Assembly: GCF_019091135.1 (NCBI RefSeq)
Contig: NZ_JAGXJW010000024.1
Span: 45,599 to 109,598 of the forward strand
Direction: 5' to 3'
DNA length: 64,000 nt
Source of the DNA: Cohnella sp. GbtcB17
GTDB lineage: Bacteria; Bacillota; Bacilli; Paenibacillales; Paenibacillaceae
Shown here: one piece after another, positions 1 to 8,555 of the stretch
How the letters are laid out: every line of letters begins with the position of its first letter
Position numbering within the stretch: position 1 is the first letter of the stretch
Program-made: the position numbers and the translations under genes
The notes under the pieces: model-generated
What the model was told of the DNA's origin: nothing
The model's database searches: none
Seen by the model: the letters and a program-made list of their open reading frames with translations, nothing else

Positions 1-55
1 AATACAAACAGATGAAAACACTTACAACATTTGAAAAAGACAGGAGGTCGATCGT

Positions 56-1027
56 ATGGATGCCCGGGCGGAGGCGCTGGAAGCGCAGCGGACGCAGGCG
101 CGCGCGCGCCGGGGCGGGGCGGCCGGATGGGCCAGGAAGCTGCTCGCCCAGCGCTACCTCCAAGCGATGGCCTTGCTCGGCGTAGCCTGGATGCTCGTAT
201 TCAATTACATCCCGATGTACGGACTGATCATCGCATTCAAGGAGTACAACATCATCAAGTCGGTCGGCGACGCGCCGTGGGTCGGGCTTTCGCATTTCCG
301 CGAATTTTTCTCGGACGAACAGCTGCCCGGCGTCATCCGCAATACGATCGGCATCAGCCTGCTCAAGCTGATCGTTGGCTTTCCGCTGCCGATTCTGTTC
401 GCCCTCTTCCTGAACGAGCTCCGGTCGGTCCGGTTCAAGAAGGCCGTGCAGACGATCTCGTACTTGCCGCACTTCCTGTCCTGGGTCATCCTGGGCGGCA
501 TCCTGACGACCTGGCTGTCGGACGTGGGCGTCATCAACAAGGTGCTGCTGGCGCTCGGATTCATCCAAGATCCGGTCGATTATCTGGCCAGTCCGGGCTA
601 CTTCTGGACGATTGCGGTGAGCTCGGACATATGGAAGGAGCTCGGCTGGTCGGCGATCATCTATCTGGCGGCTATGGCGAGCGTGTCCCCGGAAATGTAC
701 GAAGCCGCGACGATCGACGGCGCCGGACGCTTTCAGAAAATGCGGTACGTGACGCTGCCCGGCATCGCCGGCACGATCTCGATTCTGTTCATTCTGGCCG
801 TCAGCGGCCTCCTAAACTCCAACTTCGACCAGATCTTCGTCATGCGCAACGCGCTGAACGACAGCACGAGCAACGTCATCGACATTTTCGTGTACCAGAC
901 GGGCATCTCCCAATCCCGCTATTCGTACGCGACCGCCGTCGGCCTGATCAAGTCCGTCATCACGCTCGGCCTGCTGCTCGGCGCGAACGGCGTCCTGAAG
1001 CGCATGAATCAATCCACGCTGTTCTGA
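56..1027 (+). CDS. LplB-type carbohydrate ABC transporter permease
   Basis: Integral membrane subunit of a CUT1-family importer for an unidentified oligosaccharide. The 323-residue protein has a basic N-terminal tail and about six hydrophobic segments from residue 38 on. Near the C terminus it has the EAA loop (EAATIDGAGRFQKMRYVTLP, about residues 217-236) that docks the ATPase. The ATG at 56 follows AGGAGG (41-46) at good spacing. It starts a run of five same-strand genes: permease, permease, binding lipoprotein, histidine kinase, response regulator. No ATPase is encoded here, which is usual for Paenibacillus LplABC/YtcP systems that share an MsmX-type ATPase (family knowledge). The substrate cannot be read from the sequence. 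Confidence 0.93.
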   Translation: MDARAEALEAQRTQARARRGGAAGWARKLLAQRYLQAMALLGVAWMLVFNYIPMYGLIIAFKEYNIIKSVGDAPWVGLSHFREFFSDEQLPGVIRNTIGISLLKLIVGFPLPILFALFLNELRSVRFKKAVQTISYLPHFLSWVILGGILTTWLSDVGVINKVLLALGFIQDPVDYLASPGYFWTIAVSSDIWKELGWSAIIYLAAMASVSPEMYEAATIDGAGRFQKMRYVTLPGIAGTISILFILAVSGLLNSNFDQIFVMRNALNDSTSNVIDIFVYQTGISQSRYSYATAVGLIKSVITLGLLLGANGVLKRMNQSTLF

Positions 1028-1045
1028 CCGAAGGGAGGGCAACCG

Positions 1046-1936
1046 ATGTTTGCATTAAAACGAAGAACGAGAGGCGAGGCCGTATTCGACGGCGTCAACG
1101 TCCTGCTCATGCTGGCCATCTGCTTCGTGACGATCTACCCCGTCTGGTACGTCCTCATCAACTCGCTGAACAGCGGGCAGGATGCGATGAGCGGCGGCAT
1201 CTACTGGCTGCCCCGGGTGTTCACCCTGGACAACTACGCGGCCGTCGTCGACAACCCCGGCATCGTGACCGCGATGGGGATCACGGTCGCCAAGACGCTC
1301 GTCGGCACCGTCCTGCACGTATTTTTCACGGCGATGGTCGCCTACGCGTTCTCTCGGCGAGAGCTGATCGGACGCAATCTCTATATGATTCTAGGAACGG
1401 TCACCATGATCTTCAACGGCGGGCTCATCCCGACCTTCCTGCTCATCCGCGACCTGCAGCTGCTGGACAACTTTTTCGTCTACATCATCCCGGCCATGTT
1501 CAGCTTTTTCGACCTGATCATTTTCGTCTCGTTTTTCCGCGAGCTGCCGCAAGGACTCGAGGAGGCCGCCAAGATCGACGGCGCCAACGACCTGGTGCTG
1601 TTCCTGCGGGTCGTCATCCCGGTCTCGCTGCCGGTCGTCGCGACGATCGCGCTGTTCCACGGCGTCTGGCAGTGGAACGACTACTTCGCGGGCGTCATCT
1701 ATATCACGCAAAACACCGAGCTGCAGCCGATCCAGACCTTCCTGTACCGCGTCGTCGCGCAGAACGATACGAGCCAGATGGTCACGGCGGCGGCAGGCGG
1801 CATTACGAAGTCCGTCACGTCCAATTCGGTGAAAATGGCGACGATGGTCGTCACGACGCTGCCGATCGTGCTCGCATATCCGTTTTTGCAGCGGTACTTC
1901 GTGAAGGGGCTCATGATCGGGTCGATCAAGGGCTGA
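1046..1936 (+). CDS. LplC/YtcP-type carbohydrate ABC transporter permease
   Basis: Second membrane subunit of the importer, 296 residues, expected to pair with the upstream permease. Six hydrophobic segments are visible, and the EAA loop reads EEAAKIDGANDLVLFLRVVI (about residues 171-190). The C terminus, ending KGLMIGSIKG, is typical of this subfamily. The ATG at 1046 follows AAGGGAGGG, 18 bp after the stop of the first permease, so the two are almost certainly cotranscribed. About 90 bp separate it from the solute-binding lipoprotein. Confidence 0.93.
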   Translation: MFALKRRTRGEAVFDGVNVLLMLAICFVTIYPVWYVLINSLNSGQDAMSGGIYWLPRVFTLDNYAAVVDNPGIVTAMGITVAKTLVGTVLHVFFTAMVAYAFSRRELIGRNLYMILGTVTMIFNGGLIPTFLLIRDLQLLDNFFVYIIPAMFSFFDLIIFVSFFRELPQGLEEAAKIDGANDLVLFLRVVIPVSLPVVATIALFHGVWQWNDYFAGVIYITQNTELQPIQTFLYRVVAQNDTSQMVTAAAGGITKSVTSNSVKMATMVVTTLPIVLAYPFLQRYFVKGLMIGSIKG

Positions 1937-2024
1937 TCTGGACGGACGACGTTTCCGTTAAAAGAGGGCAACCACGACTTTCCACATAGAAGACTGTCCA
2001 TTAGAAAAGCAAAGGGGAACGAAC

Positions 2025-3761
2025 ATGAACAAACGCGTATCCAACAAAACGATCGCCTCCACGCTGCTGCTCGCGCTGACGTTCTCGCTGTCGGCTTGCG
2101 CCGGCGGCAACAACGAGAGCCAGTCGAGCTCAAGCGCTCCGGCTTCAAGCAGCGCCAGCCCGTCCGCCAGCGCGCCTTCGGCTTCGGGGACCGCCTCCGC
2201 CAGCGCGGAGAGCGAAGGCGTTGCGTCATCCGACGCGCCGGGCTGGCAGGCCGACGCCGCCAAACCGATTACGTTCGACTGGTATCTGAACTTCTCCTGG
2301 TTCCCGAACAAGTGGGGCGTCGATCCGACCTCCCAGTACGTCACGAAGAAGACGGGCGTCAACATCAACTTTATCGTACCGGCAGGCAACGAGAACGAGA
2401 AGATGAACACGATGATTGCCTCGGGCAAGCTGCCGGACTTCATCACGCTTGGCTGGTACGAGGACGCGGTCAAGAAAATGCAGGAGGGCGGGCTCGTCCT
2501 GCCGCTGAACGAGCTGGCGAAGGAATACGATCCTTACTTCTTCAAGGTCGCCGACCCCGCCAAGCTGAGCTGGTACACGCAGCCGGACGGCAATGTGTAC
2601 GGCTACCCGAATGCGTCGTCCTCGCCGAAGGATTATGAGATGTACGGCACGAATTTTACTTCCAACCAGACGTTCCTCGTACGCAAGGACATGTACGAGG
2701 CGCTGGGCAAGCCGGACATGCGGACGCCGGAAGGCTTCCTCGCGGCGCTCAAGGCCGCGAAGGAGAAGTTCAAGGACGTGAACGGCCAGCCGCTTATCCC
2801 GCTCGGCCTGCACGAATTCACGCCGACGGGCAACTATTCGCTCGAGGATTACCTGGCCGACTTCCTGGCGATCCCGCGGGATATCGACGGCAAGCTGAAC
2901 GACAAGTACGCGCTCGTCGACAACGAGGAGTACGTGAAGTGGCTTAAGGTATTCCGTCAGGCGAACCAGGACGGCCTGCTCGCCAAAGATATTTTCATCG
3001 ACAAACGCACGCAAATGGAGGAGAAGATCGCGCAGGGCCGCTACTTCGCGATGATCTATCAGCGCTCCGACCTGGCCGCCCAGGAGAACGTGCTGTACGC
3101 CAAGGACCCGAACTCGGTCTATATCGCGGTCGACGGTCCGGCCAACGCGAACCAGGATCCGCCGAAGCTGGCCGGCCCTTCGATCTCCGGCTGGACGGTC
3201 ACGCTCATCTCGAAGGACGTCAAGGACAAGGCGCGCGCCATCAAGTTCCTCAGCTACCTGATCAGCGAGGAAGGACAGAAGGATCTGTACCTTGGCGAGA
3301 AAGGCGTCTCGTATGATACGATCGACGGCAAGGACCAGTTCAAGCCGGAGGCGCTGCAGCTCATGCAGTCCGACCGCACGTCGTTCGACAAGAAGTACGG
3401 CTCGTCGTACACGTTCTGGATGCTGATGGATACGAACATGAACCTGCAGTGGGCGCCCCCGAGCGTCGAGCCGGCGAAGCAGATGGAAGATTGGACCCGC
3501 GGCAAGACGGTCAGCTACTCGCAGTACGACCTGATCGATCCGCCGGCCACGTCTCCGGAGGGCATCACCAAGACGAAGATTGACACGCTCTGGAGCAAGG
3601 CGCTGCCGAAGCTGCTGCTGTCGAAGTCGGACGCGGAGTTCGACAAGGTGCTGCAGCAGTTCAAGGACGATCGCGCGAAGGCGGGGTACGACGCCATGCA
3701 GGCGTTCCGCCAGAAGAAGTTCGAGGAGAACGTCAAGAAGCTCGCGGATTTCATGAAGTAA
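2025..3761 (+). CDS. Extracellular solute-binding lipoprotein of the first sugar importer
   Basis: LplA-like binding protein of 578 residues. It has a lipoprotein signal with lipobox LSAC (cysteine about residue 25), then a Ser/Ala/Pro-rich tether to about residue 72, then a type 1 binding-protein fold of about 500 residues. After acylation it should sit on the outer face of the membrane and hand an oligosaccharide to the two upstream permeases. The ATG is preceded by AAAGGGGAACGAAC. Aromatic residues are frequent (for example YTFWMLMD, LQWAPPSVEP), as is usual in sugar-binding clefts. A strong hairpin follows the stop within 11 bp, so this gene may be transcribed more than the sensor genes behind it. 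Confidence 0.92.
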   Translation: MNKRVSNKTIASTLLLALTFSLSACAGGNNESQSSSSAPASSSASPSASAPSASGTASASAESEGVASSDAPGWQADAAKPITFDWYLNFSWFPNKWGVDPTSQYVTKKTGVNINFIVPAGNENEKMNTMIASGKLPDFITLGWYEDAVKKMQEGGLVLPLNELAKEYDPYFFKVADPAKLSWYTQPDGNVYGYPNASSSPKDYEMYGTNFTSNQTFLVRKDMYEALGKPDMRTPEGFLAALKAAKEKFKDVNGQPLIPLGLHEFTPTGNYSLEDYLADFLAIPRDIDGKLNDKYALVDNEEYVKWLKVFRQANQDGLLAKDIFIDKRTQMEEKIAQGRYFAMIYQRSDLAAQENVLYAKDPNSVYIAVDGPANANQDPPKLAGPSISGWTVTLISKDVKDKARAIKFLSYLISEEGQKDLYLGEKGVSYDTIDGKDQFKPEALQLMQSDRTSFDKKYGSSYTFWMLMDTNMNLQWAPPSVEPAKQMEDWTRGKTVSYSQYDLIDPPATSPEGITKTKIDTLWSKALPKLLLSKSDAEFDKVLQQFKDDRAKAGYDAMQAFRQKKFEENVKKLADFMK

Positions 3762-3771
3762 GGCTTTGACC

Positions 3772-3808
3772 AAGGACTGTCGTCCCTTTCGGGACGGCAT
3801 GTCCTTTT
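3772..3808 (+). terminator. Intrinsic terminator/attenuator between binding protein and sensor kinase
   Basis: Stem AAGGAC-TGTCGTCCC pairs with GGGACGGCA-TGTCCTT around a TTTC loop and runs into TTTT. It lies 11 bp after the lipoprotein stop and 50 bp before the kinase start, where partial read-through would keep sensor expression low. Confidence 0.7.
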
Positions 3809-3858
3809 GGAGTTTTTCGGGCCATGCTCCGATTACGACGGCAAACGGAAGTGACGGC

Positions 3859-5754
3859 ATGCAGAAGCGGACATTTTGGAAAAAAACGGTGCGAAGGCTG
3901 GTCGAGCGGCAGGAGCAATGGTCGCTGCAGACGCGGCTGATTCTGGCGTACGTGATCATCCTGCTCATTCCGAGCGTCCTGATCTCGCTGTTGCTGTTCA
4001 AGCAGTTCGCGGGCAGCGCGATCGACGAGATGGAGCGGAAAAACGAAAACACGCTCGAGATCGAGCGACTTAATATCGACAACAACATCGAGACGATCAG
4101 GCGCGCGGCCGACCTTAGCCTGGCGGACCAGGAGGTACTCGATTACATCTCCCGGACGACGGATCCGGATACCGCCGAGTTGATCGACTTCAGCACGACG
4201 GTCGTTCCGGCGCTCGGACGGCTTCAGTCCAACAATCCGAATATCGCGCACATCCGCATCTATTTCGACAACAAGCGGATCAACGAGATCTATCCGGTAT
4301 TCGCGGACGAAGAGCGGGTCGCTAAGGAGCCGTGGTTCGGCCGTCTGACCGCTTCGGAGGATCGGACCGCGTGGAGCTTGACGCCGACCGACCCGGATCC
4401 GTTCAAGATGATATTCGAGAACGCGCCAGCCGGTCAGCCGAAGGTCGCTTTTCTGAAGGAGATCATGTACCCGCTGGGCGTTCACGCCGGCATACTCGAG
4501 GTCGACATGCTGATGTCCAGCTTCTTCCCCAAGACGTTCGGCAGCAGCGCGGACGACATGTCCCAGCTGGTCATTTCGGATTCGCAGGGACATCTGTTTT
4601 ACAATCCGCAGCAGAAGCTGCTGGCGGCGACCGGCGTGTCGCCGGAAGAGCTCGCCGTCGCGCTGAATCCGAGGGAGCGGCAGCAACCTCCGAGCTTCCG
4701 CCTGACGCTCGGCGGCCAGCCGTTCCTGGCCGTCTCCCGCGAGATCGAGCCGCTGGGTGCCCGGATGATCAACGTCGTCTCGCTGCAGCGCGTGCTGGAG
4801 AGCGCGAGGCAGACGCGCGATCGCCTCATCGCGGCCAACGTCATCCTGATCGCGATTTTGAGCATCGCGACGTATGCGCTCAATTCGTTTATTTTGAAAA
4901 AGCTGCATATTCTGACCGATTCGATGAAGCGGGTGCGCCAGGGCGACTTCGGATTCGACCTGACGGTCCGAGGCGGCGGCGAGGTCGGCGAGCTGGCCCA
5001 TCACTTCCGCAAGATGCTGCGCAAGATCAACGAGCTGATCGCGGATGCAGTGAACAAGAAGGCGGCGTCCAAGGAGACCGAGCTGCGGTCGCTCAAAAAC
5101 CAGATCGACTCGCACTTCCTGTACAATACGCTCGAAAATATCAAGATGATGGCGGAGGTGGAGGGCCAATATCCGATCTCGGACGCGCTCACCTCGCTGG
5201 GCGGACTGATGCGCTACAATCTCAAGTGGACGAGCGAATACGTCCGCTTGCGCGACGAGATCGCGCACATTACCAACTATATCGCCATTATGAATATCCG
5301 CTACGAGAACCGAATTCGTCTCGCGCTCGACATCCCGGCCGCCCTGCTCGACCAGGAGCTGCTCAAGATGTCGCTGCAGCCGATCGTGGAAAACGCGGTT
5401 AAACACGGGCTGCGCGCGTCGTCCATGGAGACGCTGACGATCTGCATCGAGGCGGAGGCGCGCGAGGGGACGCTGCTGCTGGCCGTTCGCGACGACGGCC
5501 GCGGCATGCCGGCGGACCGCGTCGCGCAGCTCAACCGGTCGATCGCGCTCGAGGCGCCGGAACCATCCGGCGCAGTGGCAGCCGGAGCGGACGCGGGGCG
5601 AGAAGGGGGCGGCATCGGGCTGCGCAACGTGCATCAGCGCATCCAGCTTTATTACGGCAAGGAGTACGGCCTCGCGGCGGAAAGCGAGGAAGGCGTTTAT
5701 ACGCGTGTCGTCATACGGATTCCATACTTTATTTTGACGGGAGGCGCAGGCTGA
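3859..5754 (+). CDS. YesM-type sensor histidine kinase
   Basis: Membrane sensor of 631 residues, probably detecting the transported saccharide or its binding protein. An open frame extends to 3766, but that region is the terminator hairpin. ATG 3859 (MQKRTFWKKT), just before the first membrane helix, is the sensible start. Order: TM1 about 20-42, extracellular sensor domain to about 315, TM2, HAMP, then the His_kinase domain with phosphoacceptor His in DSHFLYNTLENI (about residue 417). The HATPase follows, with N-box NAVKHG, DDGRGMP and GGIGLRNVHQRI. Its TGA overlaps the ATG of the response regulator (5754), so the pair is translationally coupled. Confidence 0.9.
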   Translation: MQKRTFWKKTVRRLVERQEQWSLQTRLILAYVIILLIPSVLISLLLFKQFAGSAIDEMERKNENTLEIERLNIDNNIETIRRAADLSLADQEVLDYISRTTDPDTAELIDFSTTVVPALGRLQSNNPNIAHIRIYFDNKRINEIYPVFADEERVAKEPWFGRLTASEDRTAWSLTPTDPDPFKMIFENAPAGQPKVAFLKEIMYPLGVHAGILEVDMLMSSFFPKTFGSSADDMSQLVISDSQGHLFYNPQQKLLAATGVSPEELAVALNPRERQQPPSFRLTLGGQPFLAVSREIEPLGARMINVVSLQRVLESARQTRDRLIAANVILIAILSIATYALNSFILKKLHILTDSMKRVRQGDFGFDLTVRGGGEVGELAHHFRKMLRKINELIADAVNKKAASKETELRSLKNQIDSHFLYNTLENIKMMAEVEGQYPISDALTSLGGLMRYNLKWTSEYVRLRDEIAHITNYIAIMNIRYENRIRLALDIPAALLDQELLKMSLQPIVENAVKHGLRASSMETLTICIEAEAREGTLLLAVRDDGRGMPADRVAQLNRSIALEAPEPSGAVAAGADAGREGGGIGLRNVHQRIQLYYGKEYGLAAESEEGVYTRVVIRIPYFILTGGAG

Positions 5755-7319
5755 TGCGAACGCTGCTCATCGTCGATGACGAGAAAAACATACGCGCGGG
5801 TTTGAAGGCCATGATCGAGCGCCAGTACAGGGACCGGTACGACGTGTCGCTGGCCGCCGACGGGACGGAGGCGCTGGACGTCGTCCGGGGCGGACGGATC
5901 GATATCCTGATTACGGACATTCGCATGCCGGAAATGGACGGCCTGGCGCTCATCCGGCATGTGGCAGAGCTGTCCCCGAACACCGCCGTCATCATCCTGA
6001 GCGGCCACGACGACTTCCAGTATGCGAAGGAGGCGATCAAATTCCACGTGCGGGAATATTTGCTGAAGCCGATCGTACGGGAAGAGATGTACGGCATTCT
6101 GGACAGGGTGGAGGCGGAGCTCGGCCGCGCCGAGGAGGCGGAGAGCCGGCTCGACGAAGCAGACCGGGTTCGCGAGGAGCTGCGGGCAGCCCAGCTGCAC
6201 TATATATTCGTGCACCCCGCCATCGATCCGGCGGACGCCGCGGAGCGCTGCAGGTCCGCGGGGCTGGAGCGTCTGGAGCCGGCTTACTGGGTCGGCGCAC
6301 TTAAGTTCGCCGGCGACCGCGGGCAAAATGTGCTCGCGCAGGAGTTTCTCGCGCGCGGCGTGGAAGGGCGCGCGACCTTCCATCTGGAGGATCAGGACGG
6401 TTACCTGATCGTATTGACCGACGAGGTGGCGTTGTTCGACAGGCTTATGCGGCATTTGAAGGACAAAAGCGTCTCCTCCGCCTATCATATCGGGCTGAGC
6501 CGCATGAAGGAGCGGCTCGAGGAGGTTCGCGCCGGCTATGCCGAGGCTAGGCGCGCCGCGGGCTACAGCTTGCTGCAGCCGCGCTGCAGCTCCTCGATCA
6601 TTCGTTACGAGAGCGTCATGGACCGGACGGACGCGCCGGAGCTGCCGGTCGACGACGTCCGCAGGCTCGCCAATATGCTCGGAACGGACCGCGAGGCGGA
6701 TATGAAGGCGATTCTGGTGCGCCTGTTCGATCTGAAGAAGACTTCGGAGTTGTCGCTCGACTATTTGGAGCGTCTCAGCAAGCTGCTGAACGAGACGGTA
6801 TTCGACGACGTGTTCCGCACGTACGGCGAAGCGTCGCTGGAAATTTTGCGTCTGTATAAGCGTGTGGGCAGCATCTATCGCTTCTCGGACATCCACGAAT
6901 ATTTTCACGAGGCCGAAAACTTGCTGTTCCGGCTGAACGATTACGTCCGGACGGTCCGCTCCACGCTTGGGGACAACCGGGAGATGCGGAAGGCGGTCGC
7001 TTATATCGAGGCGCATTATGCCGAGGACCTGAACATGGCCACGGTGTCCAATCATGTGTCCCTCAATTATTCGTACTTCAGCGAGCTGTTCAAGGAATAC
7101 ACGGGACAGAGCTTCGTCTCGTACGTCAAGTCTGTGCGCATCGAGAAGGCCAAGGCGCTGCTCGCGCGGACGGACGCCAAAATATACGAGATCGGCCAAA
7201 GCGTCGGCTTCGAAAACGCGAAGCAGTTCAACCGCGTCTTCCGGGAGCTGGAGGGCGTCCCGGCATCGGAGTATCGCGCAAGGCGTCAGGGGACGGGGCA
7301 ACCTGGCGCGGGAGCTTGA
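5754..7319 (+). CDS. YesN-type response regulator with AraC DNA-binding domain
   Basis: Cytoplasmic regulator of 521 residues paired with the overlapping kinase gene. The receiver domain (1-120) shows the acidic pair in VDDE, the phospho-acceptor Asp in ITDIRMPEMDG (about 54) and the Lys in LLKPI. A long middle region of unknown fold follows. The C-terminal hundred residues contain two helix-turn-helix units (about 415-510), including IEKAKALLARTDAKIYEIGQ and VGFENAKQFNRVFRE. Paired regulators of this kind commonly activate the adjacent importer operon in Paenibacillus (family knowledge). No DNA target could be identified here. Confidence 0.92.
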   Translation: MRTLLIVDDEKNIRAGLKAMIERQYRDRYDVSLAADGTEALDVVRGGRIDILITDIRMPEMDGLALIRHVAELSPNTAVIILSGHDDFQYAKEAIKFHVREYLLKPIVREEMYGILDRVEAELGRAEEAESRLDEADRVREELRAAQLHYIFVHPAIDPADAAERCRSAGLERLEPAYWVGALKFAGDRGQNVLAQEFLARGVEGRATFHLEDQDGYLIVLTDEVALFDRLMRHLKDKSVSSAYHIGLSRMKERLEEVRAGYAEARRAAGYSLLQPRCSSSIIRYESVMDRTDAPELPVDDVRRLANMLGTDREADMKAILVRLFDLKKTSELSLDYLERLSKLLNETVFDDVFRTYGEASLEILRLYKRVGSIYRFSDIHEYFHEAENLLFRLNDYVRTVRSTLGDNREMRKAVAYIEAHYAEDLNMATVSNHVSLNYSYFSELFKEYTGQSFVSYVKSVRIEKAKALLARTDAKIYEIGQSVGFENAKQFNRVFRELEGVPASEYRARRQGTGQPGAGA

Positions 7320-7424
7320 TACCTTCGATACGTAAAACAAGCTTTTTCCCTGCTCGATATGACCGATTCCGTTTTTTGTCGCGGGAATACGATGATTGTA
7401 TCCTAAGACAAGGAAGTGATTGAA

Positions 7425-7799
7425 TTGGCCAATCGAAATGTACGTCTCGCGCTCTGGTCCGGCACCAACTTTACGGGCCGCCGTATCGTTTTCAGGCGTG
7501 GAGGCGTGGCGGTTCGGGACCTGGGCGCATTCCGGTTTAACAACATTCTGTCGAGCTTCAGGCTGAGCAATGTCGCACAAAGCGCCCAAGTCACGCTTGT
7601 GCTGTTTTCCCAAACGAACTTCCGCGGCTCGTTCCGCGTGTTCCGCGGGAGCCAGAGCGTAGCGAATCTGGGAAGCTTTAATTTTAACAACGTCACGTCT
7701 TCGTTGGTTCTGGTGGGGCGCAGACTGACGAACGAGGAGATCGCGCGCATACAAAGCACGGGCACTCCGCCGCGCGATGTGCTCGTCATCAGGCAATAA
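7425..7799 (+). CDS. Small beta/gamma-crystallin-like protein
   Basis: Two repeated halves are visible: NVRLALWSGTNFTGRRIVFR...LGAFRFNNILSSFRL and QVTLVLFSQTNFRGSFRVFR...LGSFNFNNVTSSLVL. Each resembles a beta/gamma-crystallin Greek-key motif (aromatic-x-NFxGxxxxFRG, then a paired strand). Such proteins are structural, Ca-binding or inhibitor-like; the role here is unknown. No signal peptide is visible. The frame opens at GTG 7416, but AAGGAAG (7410-7416) overlaps that codon; TTG 7425 lies eight bases behind it and is preferred, giving 124 residues. It is monocistronic and followed by the palindromic repeat array. Confidence 0.65.
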   Translation: MANRNVRLALWSGTNFTGRRIVFRRGGVAVRDLGAFRFNNILSSFRLSNVAQSAQVTLVLFSQTNFRGSFRVFRGSQSVANLGSFNFNNVTSSLVLVGRRLTNEEIARIQSTGTPPRDVLVIRQ

Positions 7800-8555
7800 T
7801 AGGGTAGAAGGAATGGAATCGGATATCGTTTGAAGAGAGAAGGCGGCTGCCTTCTCTTCTATTTTACATATCAATCGCGTACGGCGGCAGGCTGTCGCTG
7901 TAAGCGAGAAAAGCAACGTTACAGAATAGACGAGCCTCCCGAATCGTGCTGTAAGCGAGAAAGGCGCGGTTACAGGAGCAAGCCGTCGCTGTAAGCGAGA
8001 AAAGCAACGTTACAGAAACGACGAGGGCGTTGGACCGTGCAGGAAGCGAGAAATGTGCGGTTACAGGAGCAAGCCGTCGCTGTAAGCGAGAAAAGCAACG
8101 TTACAGAAGGGACGAGCCTCCCGCATCGTGCTGCAAGCGAGAAATGCGCGGTTACAGGAGCACGATGCCGCTGTAAGCGAGAAAAGCGACGTTACAGGAT
8201 AGACGAGCCTCCGAATCGTGCTGCAAGCGAGAAAGGCGCGGTTACAGGAGCAAGCCGTCGCTGTAAGCGAGAAAAGCAACGTTACAGGAAAGACGAACCT
8301 CCCGAATCATGCTGCAAGCGAGAAAGGCTCGGTTACAGGAGCAAGTTGTCCGCTGCGAGCGAAACGACAAGACCGTCAGGGGTGATTTTCCCTGGCGTTT
8401 TTTCGCTTTATTCGTCCCGCTGCCCGAAAGTTTATCTTTTTTTAATCTTTTCCTTATTTCCGGTTTATTTTCGTTTTCAGGCGTTTTAGAATCGCCCGCT
8501 AATATGAATTCAGGCGGACGACGAAGCCGCGAATCGGAATCAGGAGGTAATGAAG
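7800..8555. other. Gene-free interval with palindromic repeat array and leader of the secreted-protein operon
   Basis: No credible gene. A possible hairpin (AGAGAAGGCGG...CTTCTCTTCTATTTT, 7836-7865) may terminate the crystallin-like gene. From 7898 to 8338 lie ten palindromic units. The stretch 8390-8540 is T-rich and probably holds the promoter of the next operon. AGGAGGT at 8542-8548 is its ribosome binding site. Confidence 0.6.
7898..8338. repeat. Tandem array of ten 27-bp imperfect palindromes with two alternating spacers
   Basis: Units begin at 7898, 7949, 7989, 8040, 8080, 8131, 8171, 8221, 8261 and 8312. Each starts CTGTAAGCGAGAAA (or CTGCAAGCGAG) and ends CGTTACAG or GGTTACAG, so CTGTAA and TTACAG are inverted termini. 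Two subtypes alternate: AAAGCAACG-cored and AAGGCGCGG-cored. They are separated by a 23-24-bp spacer (GACGAGCCTCCCGAATCG-like) then a 13-bp spacer (GAGCAAGCCGTCG-like), giving a 90-91-bp composite period. A decayed partial unit (CTGCGAGCGAAACGAC) follows at 8352. Spacers are repeated, not unique, so this is not CRISPR. It is most like an amplified REP/MITE-type element. Confidence 0.85.

Noticed and set aside
2226..4088. Long minus-strand open frame (620 codons) and similar long minus-strand frames elsewhere
   Set aside because: Antisense to well-recognised genes, rich in Arg and without domains; long shadow frames are expected at this GC content.
7898..8338. CRISPR array
   Set aside because: Spacers are 13 or 23-24 bp and repeat themselves, units are palindromic, and no cas genes are present.
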